From Macrolepiota albuminosa (lineage: Eukaryota > Basidiomycota > Agaricomycetes > Agaricales > Agaricaceae), in the NCBI GenBank assembly GCA_027475525.1, contig JAMWFC010000009.1, forward strand, positions 2,212,187 through 2,276,186: a stretch of 64,000 nt of DNA, in the 5' to 3' direction. Both the position numbers and the translations under genes were made by a program. The stretch's first letter is position 1; every line of letters starts with the position of its first letter. The notes under the pieces were generated by a model. That model made no database searches and had not been told where the DNA came from. It worked only from the letters and a program-made list of their open reading frames with translations. This document shows, piece by piece, positions 31,423-40,371 of this stretch.

Positions 31423-34400
31423 GACGGAGGCAAGAAATCGCCTACGGTTGAGGACGGAGAGGATGAGGAGCAAGCTCGTGTGAGCTTGCCCATGGATGCT
31501 CCAGCGGTGTTGATGCTGGAAAGCGAAGCTGTAGAGTACGAACGTACTCTGAAGAGGGGGGAGAGCCCCGAGGTGAAGGAAATGAAGTGCGAAAAGCAGA
31601 GTAAGCCTGAGGACAAGTGGCCTCAGCATGCGGCAAGCACAGAGTGCCAGCCGACGTCGTCGCGAGTGAAGGTCGAGGACTTGATAACGGATGACGACGA
31701 CCGAGGACTGATGGAGGATGAGGCGTCCTCCACACATACCAATCGGTCAATTTGGGATCGACCAGTACCTCATCCCACATTTGAATGGGCGTTTGATCCA
31801 CGAATGCCTGCTGAGTGGAATGAGCTAGTGGCGTCGATGTATGCGTGGAATGGACCACGATGGACGGCGAAGGAGGAGTCGTATCGTCAGGCTAGTGACG
31901 ACGAGATATCGCCGCCGAGTGAGGTGTTCTTCGACGGACTGTCTGTGACGTCGCGAAGAAGCAAGAAGGAAGTTCTTGTGCGACTGCACACGCCAGATGA
32001 CAGTGAGCTGAGGATAACTGCCCTCAGAGAAAAGTATGGCCGCCCAGCCGTACAAGCAAAGCTGTCCGGGCGTCCACGCAAGGATGTGGACCGGAAGGGC
32101 AAAGGTAAAACCAGTGGTTTTACGAAGGAGGACATTCCGGACCTACGATTGCAGTGGCAGCAGGAATTTGGGGATATCCTGAACGGAACCAAGGAGGAGT
32201 TACCTCCTTGGCGTGAGGTCAACCATGAAATCAACCTTATTGATGAGAATAAGGTGTATAAATATCATTTGCCTCGATGTCCAATGGCGCTGCAGCAGCA
32301 GCTCCGGGACAAGACCAATCGGTACCTGAGAGCCCACTGGTGGGAGGCCCAACCAGCCTCCCAAGCTGCACCGCTATTGTGCATTCCGAAGAAAGATGGT
32401 ACATTGAGGACAGCGTTGGATGCACGCCAACGCAATGACAACACCGTAAAGGACGTGACGCCACTTCCGGATCAGGAGGTGATTCGAGAAGACGTGGCAA
32501 GAGCAAAGTTCAGGTCGAAGATTGACCTGACAGATGCGTATGAGCAAGTGAGAATTCGCTTGTCTGATATTCCAAAGACGGTGTTCTCGTCAATCACGGG
32601 AACATATGTGAGCAACATTATGCAGATAGGAGATTGCAATGCCCCTGCGACCTTTCAGAGGTTGATGACCTCCATCTTCCGGGATGTTATCGGGAGGTTC
32701 GTCCATATATATTTGGACGACATATTCATATACTCCGATTCAATTGAAGAACACGAAGAGCATCTTCGTGTCATTTTCGAGCGATTGAGGTCTAACTTGC
32801 TATACCTCAAGTGGAAGAAATGCGAACTATATGCCGAGACAGTGGATTGCCTCGGACACAAGATTGATAGTCAGGGTATTCACCCTGACCAGGACAAAAT
32901 CGATCGCATACGCGAATGGCGTGTGCCTCGTAACTATAATGATGTGCAAAGATTCGTGGGACTAGTGAACTATATCGGCAATTGTCTGCCGGATATAACA
33001 GCGTATACTGGACCGTTGATGTCAATTACTCAGAACGGAGCCCCATTTGTATGGAGACCTATACATCAACGATGCTTTGAGATGATCAAGAGGATCTGCT
33101 CAAAGACACCAGTCATTCGCCCCATAGATCCCCGACGTGATGAGCCGATTTGGCTCATCTGTGATGCCTCAAAGACCGGAGTAGGTGCAATGTATGGCCA
33201 GGGAAGTTCATGGCAGAATTGTCGGCCTGCAGGGTTCATGTCGAGGAAGTTTACCTCGGCCCAACAGAATTATGCGGTCCACGAGCTTGAAACGCTGGCG
33301 ATACTTGAGGCACTCCTTAAGTGGGAAGATAAATTGATGGGATATAAGATCCACATCATTACCGACCATAAAGCACTTGAGTTCTTCAAGACTCAAGCAA
33401 CGTTGTCCCCCCGGCAGCGCCGGTGGATTGACTATATGTCTCGCTACAACTTTGACATCACATATGTCAAAGGCGAACTGAACAAGGTGGCGGACTGTCT
33501 CTCGAGGTATTTCGAGAGCGATAGAGCAGGAGAACACCATGATACGCATGAATATGTCGATGCGGATATTCGTATTGATCCTCAGGGCGATGATCTGCCG
33601 TATCATCGCTACAAAGAGGTGAAAGAGCATGTGGTCGAGCTTCGGGCTATGCAAGCTACCGAACTGCGACGCAGTCGACGACTGCAAGAGCGGCAAGAGG
33701 GCCGCGACATAGAGGCTGAGCAACTAGAGCAGGCTCAGCAAAAAGAGGCGACACAGCCACACCAAAGTGAGACTGGAAGCAGTCGTGGACCGTATAGCCA
33801 CGACATGACGCTCGCTGACGCGTTATCGCCTACAGGAGAGTATCGTAACCCTCCTGTCCCTCAAACCGATGAGTACCTCCAGAAGGTGATGAGGGGCTAT
33901 AGACGCGATGCGTTCTACACGGAAATCCGGCAGAACGCAGACGCCCATCCACGATTCAGCGTGGATGAGAACGGACTAGTCCGGATAACGAATGTTCGAG
34001 GACACGACGTGGTGTGCTTACCACGCGACCGAGCACTGCTCACTAAGGTTGTCACTCAAGCTCATGAGGTTGTTGGTCACTTTGGAACCAACAAAACACT
34101 AGAATACCTGAGGCAGTGGTACTGGTGGCCTCAGATGCAGAAAGAAGTGATGCAGTTCTGCCAGACCTGCGAGGCCTGCCAGCGGTCGAAGACCAGCAAT
34201 AGGAAGCCAGCAGGGAAGTTGCATTCCCTGCCCATTCCGACGAAGCCGTGGGACTCCATTGGAATGGACTTTGTCGGTCCATTCCCCGAATCCAAAGGGT
34301 ATAACTACCTTTGGGTGGTCATCTGCCGAATGACTAGTATGGTGCACTTGATACCAGTGCACACAACCATTACGGCGTCCGCGTTATCATGGATATACCT

Positions 34401-35355
34401 AAAGGAGATTGTAAGGCTACATGGCCTTCCAAGCTCGATTGTGAGCGATCGAGACACCAAGTTTACATCTCACTGGTGGCGAGAACTTCACAAGCTCCTG
34501 GGAGCTAAACTGCTCATGTCTACTTCGTTCCATCCGCAGACGGATGGACAGACAGAGCGCGCGAATAGAAGTATTGCCCAGATATTTCGTACGGTGGTCC
34601 GACCGGACCAACGCGACTGGGTGGATAGAATACCGCTGACTGAGTTCGCGATCAACGCAAGTGTGTCTGAGACCACGAAATATGCGCCGTTCGAGCTCAA
34701 CGGAGGGTACATGCCATCCATGCTGCGCGAACTAAAAGCGGACGGAGTCGTGCACAAAGGGGTGAAGGACTTTGCACAGCAAGCATTGGCGAATTTAGCC
34801 AATGCACACGACGCTATCATTGCCGCACGTGTCATACAGGCACGACATGCGAATAATAGGCGGAGTGAGGAACCAGAACTAACGCCTGGGACGTTAGTGT
34901 ACTTGTCGACGGAAAACTTGCATCTTCCGAAAGGAAGAGCGAGAAAGCTGTGTCCAAAGTTTATTGGACCATATAGAGTCTTGGTCGCCGAACCAAGCAC
35001 GTCGAACTATGTTCTGGAGCTGCCTGCAGCGCTACAAGCACGTCGGATTGTGCCTAAGTTTCACGTATCGTTACTTAGGCGATATAATGCGAACGATGAT
35101 GCTATGTTCCCTAATCGGGTGACGCCCGAGCCATATGATTTCGGTGCCAGTGACGAACAAGAATGGTTCGTCGAGGACATACTGGGCCATCGGTGGCAGG
35201 AAGGAGCGCACCTCGAATTCGAGGTGCGATGGAGTGCAGGTGATACGACATGGGAGTCGTACCACACATGTGCCAAGTTGGCAGCGCTGGATCGGTACTT
35301 AGAGCTGCAGGGTGTGAAGCGCCCAAATCAGCTTGCTAAGCGCTCACGTGCTTAG
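31420..35355 (+). CDS. pol: Element N ORF3: RT, RNase H, integrase, chromodomain-like end
   Basis: About 1300 residues, open from the TGA at 31417. The first in-frame ATG is 31492. RT: LLCIPKKDGTLRTALDARQ, KIDLTDAYEQVRI, MQIGDCNAPATFQRLM and the catalytic IYLDDIFIYS. RNase H: WLICDASKTGVGAMYG, NYAVHELETLAILEAL and ITDHKALEFF. Integrase: HEVVGHFGTNKT, CQTCEACQ (HHCC finger), GMDFVGPFP, IVSDRDTKFTS and TSFHPQTDGQTERAN (D, D, E). The C-terminus has WFVEDILGHRW, FEVRWSAGDTTWES, a chromodomain-like fold typical of chromoviruses. No stop or frameshift is visible; the element may be functional. Protease sits at the end of ORF2, not here. Confidence 0.95.
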   Translation, partial: LDGGKKSPTVEDGEDEEQARVSLPMDAPAVLMLESEAVEYERTLKRGESPEVKEMKCEKQSKPEDKWPQHAASTECQPTSSRVKVEDLITDDDDRGLMEDEASSTHTNRSIWDRPVPHPTFEWAFDPRMPAEWNELVASMYAWNGPRWTAKEESYRQASDDEISPPSEVFFDGLSVTSRRSKKEVLVRLHTPDDSELRITALREKYGRPAVQAKLSGRPRKDVDRKGKGKTSGFTKEDIPDLRLQWQQEFGDILNGTKEELPPWREVNHEINLIDENKVYKYHLPRCPMALQQQLRDKTNRYLRAHWWEAQPASQAAPLLCIPKKDGTLRTALDARQRNDNTVKDVTPLPDQEVIREDVARAKFRSKIDLTDAYEQVRIRLSDIPKTVFSSITGTYVSNIMQIGDCNAPATFQRLMTSIFRDVIGRFVHIYLDDIFIYSDSIEEHEEHLRVIFERLRSNLLYLKWKKCELYAETVDCLGHKIDSQGIHPDQDKIDRIREWRVPRNYNDVQRFVGLVNYIGNCLPDITAYTGPLMSITQNGAPFVWRPIHQRCFEMIKRICSKTPVIRPIDPRRDEPIWLICDASKTGVGAMYGQGSSWQNCRPAGFMSRKFTSAQQNYAVHELETLAILEALLKWEDKLMGYKIHIITDHKALEFFKTQATLSPRQRRWIDYMSRYNFDITYVKGELNKVADCLSRYFESDRAGEHHDTHEYVDADIRIDPQGDDLPYHRYKEVKEHVVELRAMQATELRRSRRLQERQEGRDIEAEQLEQAQQKEATQPHQSETGSSRGPYSHDMTLADALSPTGEYRNPPVPQTDEYLQKVMRGYRRDAFYTEIRQNADAHPRFSVDENGLVRITNVRGHDVVCLPRDRALLTKVVTQAHEVVGHFGTNKTLEYLRQWYWWPQMQKEVMQFCQTCEACQRSKTSNRKPAGKLHSLPIPTKPWDSIGMDFVGPFPESKGYNYLWVVICRMTSMVHLIPVHTTITASALSWIYLKEIVRLHGLPSSIVSDRDTKFTSHWWRELHKLLGAKLLMSTSFHPQTDGQTERANRSIAQIFRTVVRPDQRDWVDRIPLTEFAINASVSETTKYAPFELNGGYMPSMLRELKADGVVHKGVKDFAQQALANLANAHDAIIAARVIQARHANNRRSEEPELTPGTLVYLSTENLHLPKGRARKLCPKFIGPYRVLVAEPSTSNYVLELPAALQARRIVPKFHVSLLRRYNANDDAMFPNRVTPEPYDFGASDEQEWFVEDILGHRWQEGAHLEFEVRWSAGDTTWESYHTCAKLAALDRYLELQGVKRPNQLAKRSRA

Positions 35356-35581
35356 ATTGATGGCAGTGATAAGATGCCGGATCAATCGGATCTCGGATCA
35401 ACTGAGTATCTGATCCGGACCGGATCACAGTTGTTCCGGATGGATAAGATAGAGATTGATCTATCTGATGAGATAGCGCGGATCTTGATGCGGAGTTGGC
35501 GTCGGATCAGGTTATGTAACCTGATGATGGGGGATTTAGTGTGTTTTTTCCCACCGACACGTCGACATTTTTTTTATTACC

Positions 35582-36810
35582 ATGTCGTACCCTTACCAGC
35601 GTACGACCAGTGAGCAACAACCTCAGAACCCACAGGGTTCTGGAGGGGGGGGGATCGCCCCCAGCAAAACGTTCAGCAGCCTGCAACGACGCCGACTGTG
35701 GCGTCGTACCCAGTGGTGTCCCAGTTTGGGCAGAACCCAGCCCAATTTGGACAACCTCCGCAGTTTTATCCGCCGTTTTTCCAGATGCCGTATTTTCCAG
35801 GACCTGCTGGTCCTGGACAGCAGATGGGGGGACAGGTTATGTGGGGAATGCCAATGCCGATGCAGCAGACGCAGACCCAGAGTGCAAGTACACTCCTTTC
35901 GGATGAGAAAGCACTAACTGCGCCACAGGTAGCACCCATGGACGTGGACGATGACGCGGGGCGTCAACCGCAAGTAAAGGGCGAGGTGGTGCAACCTCGA
36001 CGACAGCGAGAAAGGACGCCGCCCCCGCGAGAGACGTATAGAAGAGACCGGAGGCGATCGCCTCCGAGGAGTACCGGGGCACGAGGAGGCGGGCCTCGGG
36101 AAATGGTTGGGCGCAGACGGGATGAGCAGACAGCGAGGACGCAAAATCGAGGTCAACCCCGACCTCGAACACCGCCTCGACGGGCCCCCCCGTCACCCCG
36201 TCGCGCACCATCTCCGCGGCGCTTCTCGTATGCGGAGAAGGGAAAAGGAAAAGAGATCGGAACGCCGTCGGAGGTGTTGGACCCTCAGGCAGAGGCAGTC
36301 TGGCGACGCCTCATAGCTGCCGGCCAGCGAGTACCACCGGAGTCCGCGTTTTTGGCGGATCCGGTGGCTCAGGTGGTGATTACGGGCCTGCTCGATGAGA
36401 TCGTTATGCTGCAACAGCGTAACGACAATACTATCAAGACATTTACGAACGCTATGAAGAAGCGTCCGTCGTCGTCGTTGGAGCAACCTGAGGCAAAACG
36501 CCTCAGAGCGCGAGATGCAGGACCTGAAGTTGAGGTGCGGGAATCGGGAGAGCTCACTCCGACCCCGGCCGAGTTACATGACGAGCTCGTGGAGGTTGAC
36601 AACAGTTTACGAGGACTGTCCTCGTCAACACATGCTCCCTCCCAGCAGTCAGGGGCGAAGCGGCAGGATGAGGTGGTCCTGTCGGAAGTGGAGTTTCCTC
36701 GTCAACACATGCTCCCTCCCAGCAGTCAGGGGCGAAGCGGCAGGATGAGGTGGTCCTGTCGGAAGTGGAGTTCGGAGCGGATGTCCCGTGAGGAGCAGAC
36801 AGAGTTGTGA
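35582..36810 (+). CDS. Element N ORF4, unknown, with frame change at a G9 run
   Basis: No recognised domain. The natural start is ATG 35582 (MSYPYQRTTSEQQPQNPQGS). The sensible continuation, DRPQQNVQQPATTPTV, is in the -1 frame after GGGGGGGGG at 35645-35653. The rest is a Gln/Pro/Phe-rich low-complexity tract, then a basic Arg/Pro/Ser region (RRDRRRSPPRSTGARGGG) that looks RNA-binding, then a helical end. Near the 3' end lies an exact 77-bp tandem duplication (36619-36695, 36696-36772). As given, ORF4 ends at TGA 36808-36810; with one copy it would end at TGA 36789-36791, in the same frame as ORF5. It follows pol by 226 bp, the position of env or accessory genes. No signal peptide or membrane span. 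Confidence 0.6.
35645..35653 (+). promoter_or_regulatory. G9 slippery run in ORF4
   Basis: Nine G in three in-frame GGG codons, exactly where ORF4 must move to the -1 frame. It could be a polymerase-slippage or ribosomal -1 frameshift site, or a homopolymer length error in the sequence. Confidence 0.5.
36619..36772 (+). repeat. Exact 77-bp tandem duplication in ORF4
   Basis: Two identical units beginning TCCTCGTCAACACATG and ending GAAGTGGAGTT. The second copy moves ORF4 into a different frame for its last 38 residues. Confidence 0.9.
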
Positions 36811-38513
36811 TGCGGTTCGGAGCAGTGGTGCAGTTTGAGGCACCACTGAGGGCATATGCGTCCGCGGTTCCCATAAAGGACACGAGGACGGACGCCGAGG
36901 TCGAAGGGCGACTCTTAACGTTGGATGCGCTCGGTCTAAATGAACCGAGCGACGGGAGTGATTATGGGGAGTCATCAGATGAGACCCCCTCGGAAGGAGA
37001 AACCCCCGCTAAACGCCGAGTGCGTTTAGACAAGAAACGCAAAAAAGAGGCTCGGAGGAAGCACGAGGCCGCCCGGCAGGCAAAGGTCGATAAAGACCGG
37101 GAGGAGCAGGCCACAGGCCGTATTCCTGATGGCCTCGGGGTGTTTGTCAGCGGGACGTCGGTGGAGCGTTCCAACTGGTTCTACGGCGGGGCACTCGACC
37201 GCCATTTTTATTACTCCCGGCTCACCAATACGGTATTTGTGAGCGATGAAGCTTTGGCCGCGAAGACGCACGAGGAAGAAAGGGGAGAGAGGTATTACCA
37301 TACCTCGAAGGAGTTGAGTCGAGTGGTACCGCGGGGATTCCCGATGAATCCCCAGCAGTTGCGAAAGCTGTATGAGCTTTCGCAGAACAAGTTTATGTCA
37401 GTGTCTTTGCGCACTGAGGCCTATTATCTGTTGCGCGAGTTTCAGCGCATCAGTATCAACTATTATACATCGGTGAGGGATAGGACGATGACTCTGGTGT
37501 GTACACCAGAGTACGAGCACATTTCGCCCCCTCTGGATCTATCCTCCCGCCACATGAACATCGCGGTCATGCCGACCCCAGACGGGTATCTGCGATGGAA
37601 GGACCGAGCCGGGAGACCGTTTTTTACGCTTTCCGGGTTTGATTCCGAAGGTGTACGTTTCACCTTCGATTTGGAAAAGCTGGCGCAGAACGTACTTTAC
37701 TTCTGTCGACCAGGAATGATGAATTCCGTGTACGGCATTGCAGTGGATCGAGCGTATCGTATCCACTGGCGTACTCTTTTGGGCCACGCCCTCACTCGTG
37801 GACTTTCTCCCTCGGGAAGAGCGCGAGGACGCTTTGCAAGGCTGTTAGCCTTGATTCTCGCGCGTCCTGGGCTGTATCGTGAGGCGGTCGCGGATTACGA
37901 TGCCGCCAACCCCAGCAACCCATTCTCACCCATGAGCTGGACTGACGTCCAGTTCCGACCCCCGTACTTCGACGCGGCTAATGCCGTCAACATCACCGAT
38001 GCTGACGTGCTACGGGCTATGATAGCCAACCGCGTACCTATCGAGTGGGTGGACCACGCCTATACCTTCGGCGTGGTCTACCTCGAAAACCAATTCCTTG
38101 CGGCCACAGCCTCCATTGACCAGTTCCGTGAGGTCGACGATGAACGTCATCGTCGACTGGACCTCTATGGAGAGCCCGCAGCCATACCACGGTGGGACGA
38201 TTGGCGACTGCCCACGGACGATGATATGATTCGTCTCCACGCACTGCTCGCCCGCGAATCCGATCAAGGTCATGATTACCTTGAAAGTGGACTTTATTAT
38301 CCGGTGGGGATGAACCCCAACCGTCGAGACTTATGGCAACGCCGCTCTCGACACGGGCCCTATCCCCCCTCCCCGTCACACCCTACCACGTCAGTTCAGG
38401 CTCCTACAGCCTCAACATCGTCGGGTCCTGTCGCCTCATCATCCTCGGTTAGCGTCGACGCAGAGATGAGGATTGATACGGCTCGCGAGTTGTCGCGTCC
38501 GCCGTCTGCGTGA
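36810..38513 (+). CDS. Element N ORF5, unknown, env position
   Basis: 567 codons from ATG 36810. I recognise no family. After an acidic stretch (SDGSDYGESSDETPSEGE) there is a strongly basic, nuclear-localisation-like region, KRRVRLDKKRKKEARRKHEA, at about residues 70-90. A globular, aromatic-rich part follows, with SNWFYGGALDRHFYYSRL, MNPQQLRKLYELSQNK, YYLLREFQRISINYY, RPFFTLSGFDSEG and YAFGVVYLEN-like segments. The last ~70 residues are Ser/Pro/Thr-rich. There is no signal peptide or membrane helix, so it is not an envelope glycoprotein of the usual kind. The frame is long and undamaged, which indicates selection or very recent origin. If the 77-bp duplication is artificial, ORF4 and ORF5 share a frame and are separated by a single TGA. 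Confidence 0.7.
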   Translation: MRFGAVVQFEAPLRAYASAVPIKDTRTDAEVEGRLLTLDALGLNEPSDGSDYGESSDETPSEGETPAKRRVRLDKKRKKEARRKHEAARQAKVDKDREEQATGRIPDGLGVFVSGTSVERSNWFYGGALDRHFYYSRLTNTVFVSDEALAAKTHEEERGERYYHTSKELSRVVPRGFPMNPQQLRKLYELSQNKFMSVSLRTEAYYLLREFQRISINYYTSVRDRTMTLVCTPEYEHISPPLDLSSRHMNIAVMPTPDGYLRWKDRAGRPFFTLSGFDSEGVRFTFDLEKLAQNVLYFCRPGMMNSVYGIAVDRAYRIHWRTLLGHALTRGLSPSGRARGRFARLLALILARPGLYREAVADYDAANPSNPFSPMSWTDVQFRPPYFDAANAVNITDADVLRAMIANRVPIEWVDHAYTFGVVYLENQFLAATASIDQFREVDDERHRRLDLYGEPAAIPRWDDWRLPTDDDMIRLHALLARESDQGHDYLESGLYYPVGMNPNRRDLWQRRSRHGPYPPSPSHPTTSVQAPTASTSSGPVASSSSVSVDAEMRIDTARELSRPPSA

Positions 38514-38705
38514 ATTTCGTAGGCGGCTCATCTCCTTTTCAATTCATACTGTCGGTTAACGTCGGCGTTGTATTTTTTGACAGAAGACTTGGACATTTTC
38601 GAGCCGTGGAGGACCAGCATTCCTCCACATTGACTTAATTAGTGACCCGGACAAACAAGTGTCCCTCCTTACATCGAGACTGGTTACCAGTCTCAAAGGG
38701 GGGCA
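38514..38705 (+). promoter_or_regulatory. Element N 3' non-coding region, hairpin and purine tract
   Basis: After ORF5, an 8-bp stem GAGACTGG-TTA-CCAGTCTC (38676-38694) lies directly before the purine tract AAAGGGGGG (38695-38703), which abuts the 3' LTR through CA. The tract is the expected plus-strand primer; the hairpin next to it is unusual. Confidence 0.75.
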
Positions 38706-38896
38706 TGTAACATATTATACTTAGTTAAATAATTAATATACACTTATATTAATTAATTATTATTACTCTACATACATCCTGGCTGCCTTATGTAAGGCAG
38801 CCAATTTTACTGTCATACTCGTAGTACTAGAATCGAAGATCGATCTGGTTCTGTTGGTGTGACCGTAAGGCTATCCTTATACTTGACTTTGTTTCA
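38706..38896 (+). repeat. Element N 3' LTR (191 bp)
   Basis: Reads the same as 27727-27917 at every base I compared, and is followed by GCGTC, the target duplication. Its hairpin copy is at 38780-38803. Confidence 0.93.
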
Positions 38897-39621
38897 GCGT
38901 CGCTGGAGCTCCGGGTCGTTGGGTACATAGATGCGGCCGCGGTAGGTGAGGAGGCCGTCTTGGAGACTCCACTCGTTGGCATGCACTGCCTTCATGCCCA
39001 TGGGGCGATGAGACCGTAGAGCCAAGGCGGCCTTGGCCACGGAGTCCTCCTGCATCCCCTCCTGGTTCCCCCGACAGATATCCCGGAGAATGTCGACCTC
39101 GTCTCCCTGGGCGGATATCCCCTCCAGTGCCCGGATAGCGAACAGCTCCGGTCGTAGGAGAGTGATGTTGTCGTTGTCTCCGGCCCTGGAGCCATGGTCG
39201 GCACGCCTGGATAGGGCATCGGGCTTCCCCATTGACCTCCCCGGCTTGTGATGCAGTGAGAAGTCAAAGTTGGCAAGGTAGAGGGACCACCGGGCCTGGC
39301 GGCGGTTGAGCTTCTTTGCTGTCCGGAAGTACTCCAAGTTCTTGTGGTCTGTCCAGACTTCGAACTTGTGCCGGGCCCCCTCCAGGAAGTGGCGCCACTC
39401 CTCTAGTGACCGGATGATTGCCAGCATCTCCTTGTCGTGGATCTCATAGTTTTGCTCCACGGCATTGAGGCTCTTAGAGTAGAAGGCCACCAGATGCCAC
39501 TTGCCATCCCCTGGGGATTGCTGGGACAGGACGGTGCCGGTAGCAAAGTCGGAGCTGTCTGCCTTGACTTGGAAAGGCTGATCGTCATCTGAGAAGAGGA
39601 GCACGGCTTGGAGGTGACGGC
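38897..39621 (-). pseudogene. pol: Element B RNase H and integrase start
   Basis: RNase H domain of element B on the minus strand: LLFSDDDQPFQVKADSSDFATG, NYEIHDKEMLAIIRSLEEWRHFLEG, VWTDHKNLEYF and the end RRQARWSLYLANFDFSLHHKPG. It runs into the first integrase residues (GRIYVPNDPELQRR), where element N interrupts. At its start a 1-nt deletion near 39604 shifts the frame relative to the RT (VTSKP then VLLFSDD), and a TGA is at 39622-39624. Confidence 0.9.
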
Positions 39622-40371
39622 TCACTTCAGGGCATTGAAGGCCTGTTGCTCCGCATCACCCCAAGTCCAGGCTGCCTCCTTCCGGGTGAGGTCAAAGAAG
39701 GGCCGTGCATGGTGGGAAAAGTCCTGGATGAACCGCCGGTAGAAGTTGGTGAACCCCAGGAAGGCCTGTACTTCCTTCTTGTTCCGGGGCTCTGGCCACT
39801 GCGTAATGCTGGCCACCTTCACCGGGTCCATCTCTGCCATACCGTGAGAGATGATGAGCCCGAGGTACTCGATCTGAGTTTTCTCGAACTTACATTTCTC
39901 CAGTTTGAGGTAGAGCTGATACTGGCAGAGGCGGTCTAGGACTATGCGGGTGATCCGGCGGTGCTCCTCTAGCGTCTTGGTGTAGATGAGGATATCGTCC
40001 AGGTACACACACACCACCCCATCTGCGATGAGGTCCCGGAATATGTCATTCATCATGGTTTGAAAGGTGGCGGGGCTGTTGGTGAGCCCGAAGAACATTA
40101 CCAATGGTTCAAACAGGCCCCGGTTGGTCCAAAACACAGCCTTCCACTCGTCTCCCTCCTGGATGCGCACATTGTTGTAGCCCCAGCGGACGTCCAACTT
40201 GGTGAAGTAGCGTGCACCCCAGAGGTTGTTAATGAGTTCTGAGATGAGAGGGAGCAGGTAGCGGTTCTTGATGGTCATCGCATTAAGCACACGATAATCT
40301 TGGACCAACCGGAGGGTGCCATCCTTCTTCTTGATGAAAAACACCGGGGAGGCCATCGGCGACTTTGAGGG
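39622..40371 (-). pseudogene. pol: Element B reverse transcriptase
   Basis: RT domain on the minus strand: SPVFFIKKKDGTLRLVQDYR, KLDVRWGYNNVRI, FFGLTNSPATFQTMMNDIF, the catalytic VYLDDILIYTK, LKLEKCKFEKTQIEYLG, VQAFLGFTNFYRRFI. It is separated from the protease part only by TGA at 40372-40374, where the family has Arg (GRIxPSKSP); TGA probably comes from CGA by CpG decay. It ends with TGA at 39622-39624. Confidence 0.92.

Larger units (their letters stand above)
27722..38901 (+). mobile_element. Element N: nested Gypsy-type element with five ORFs
   Basis: A plus-strand LTR retrotransposon (27727-38896) flanked by GCGTC on both sides (27722-27726, 38897-38901). Its two 191-bp LTRs read identically, so insertion was recent. 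Internal order: leader with a hairpin, ORF1 (unknown), ORF2 (Gag and protease), ORF3 (RT, RNase H, integrase, chromodomain-like end), ORF4 and ORF5 (unknown, after pol), hairpin, purine tract. Removing the element and one GCGTC copy rejoins the element B integrase frame without loss. Relatives of ORF1 occur at 44823-45211 and 62916-64000. Confidence 0.92.

Noticed and set aside
36808..36812. TGATG as a termination-reinitiation signal
   Set aside because: It exists only because of the preceding 77-bp duplication, which is probably artificial. Kept as a question in the findings and not as a feature.
35582..38513. An envelope gene in element N
   Set aside because: Position fits, but no signal peptide, membrane-spanning segment or cleavage-site pattern is visible in ORF4 or ORF5.
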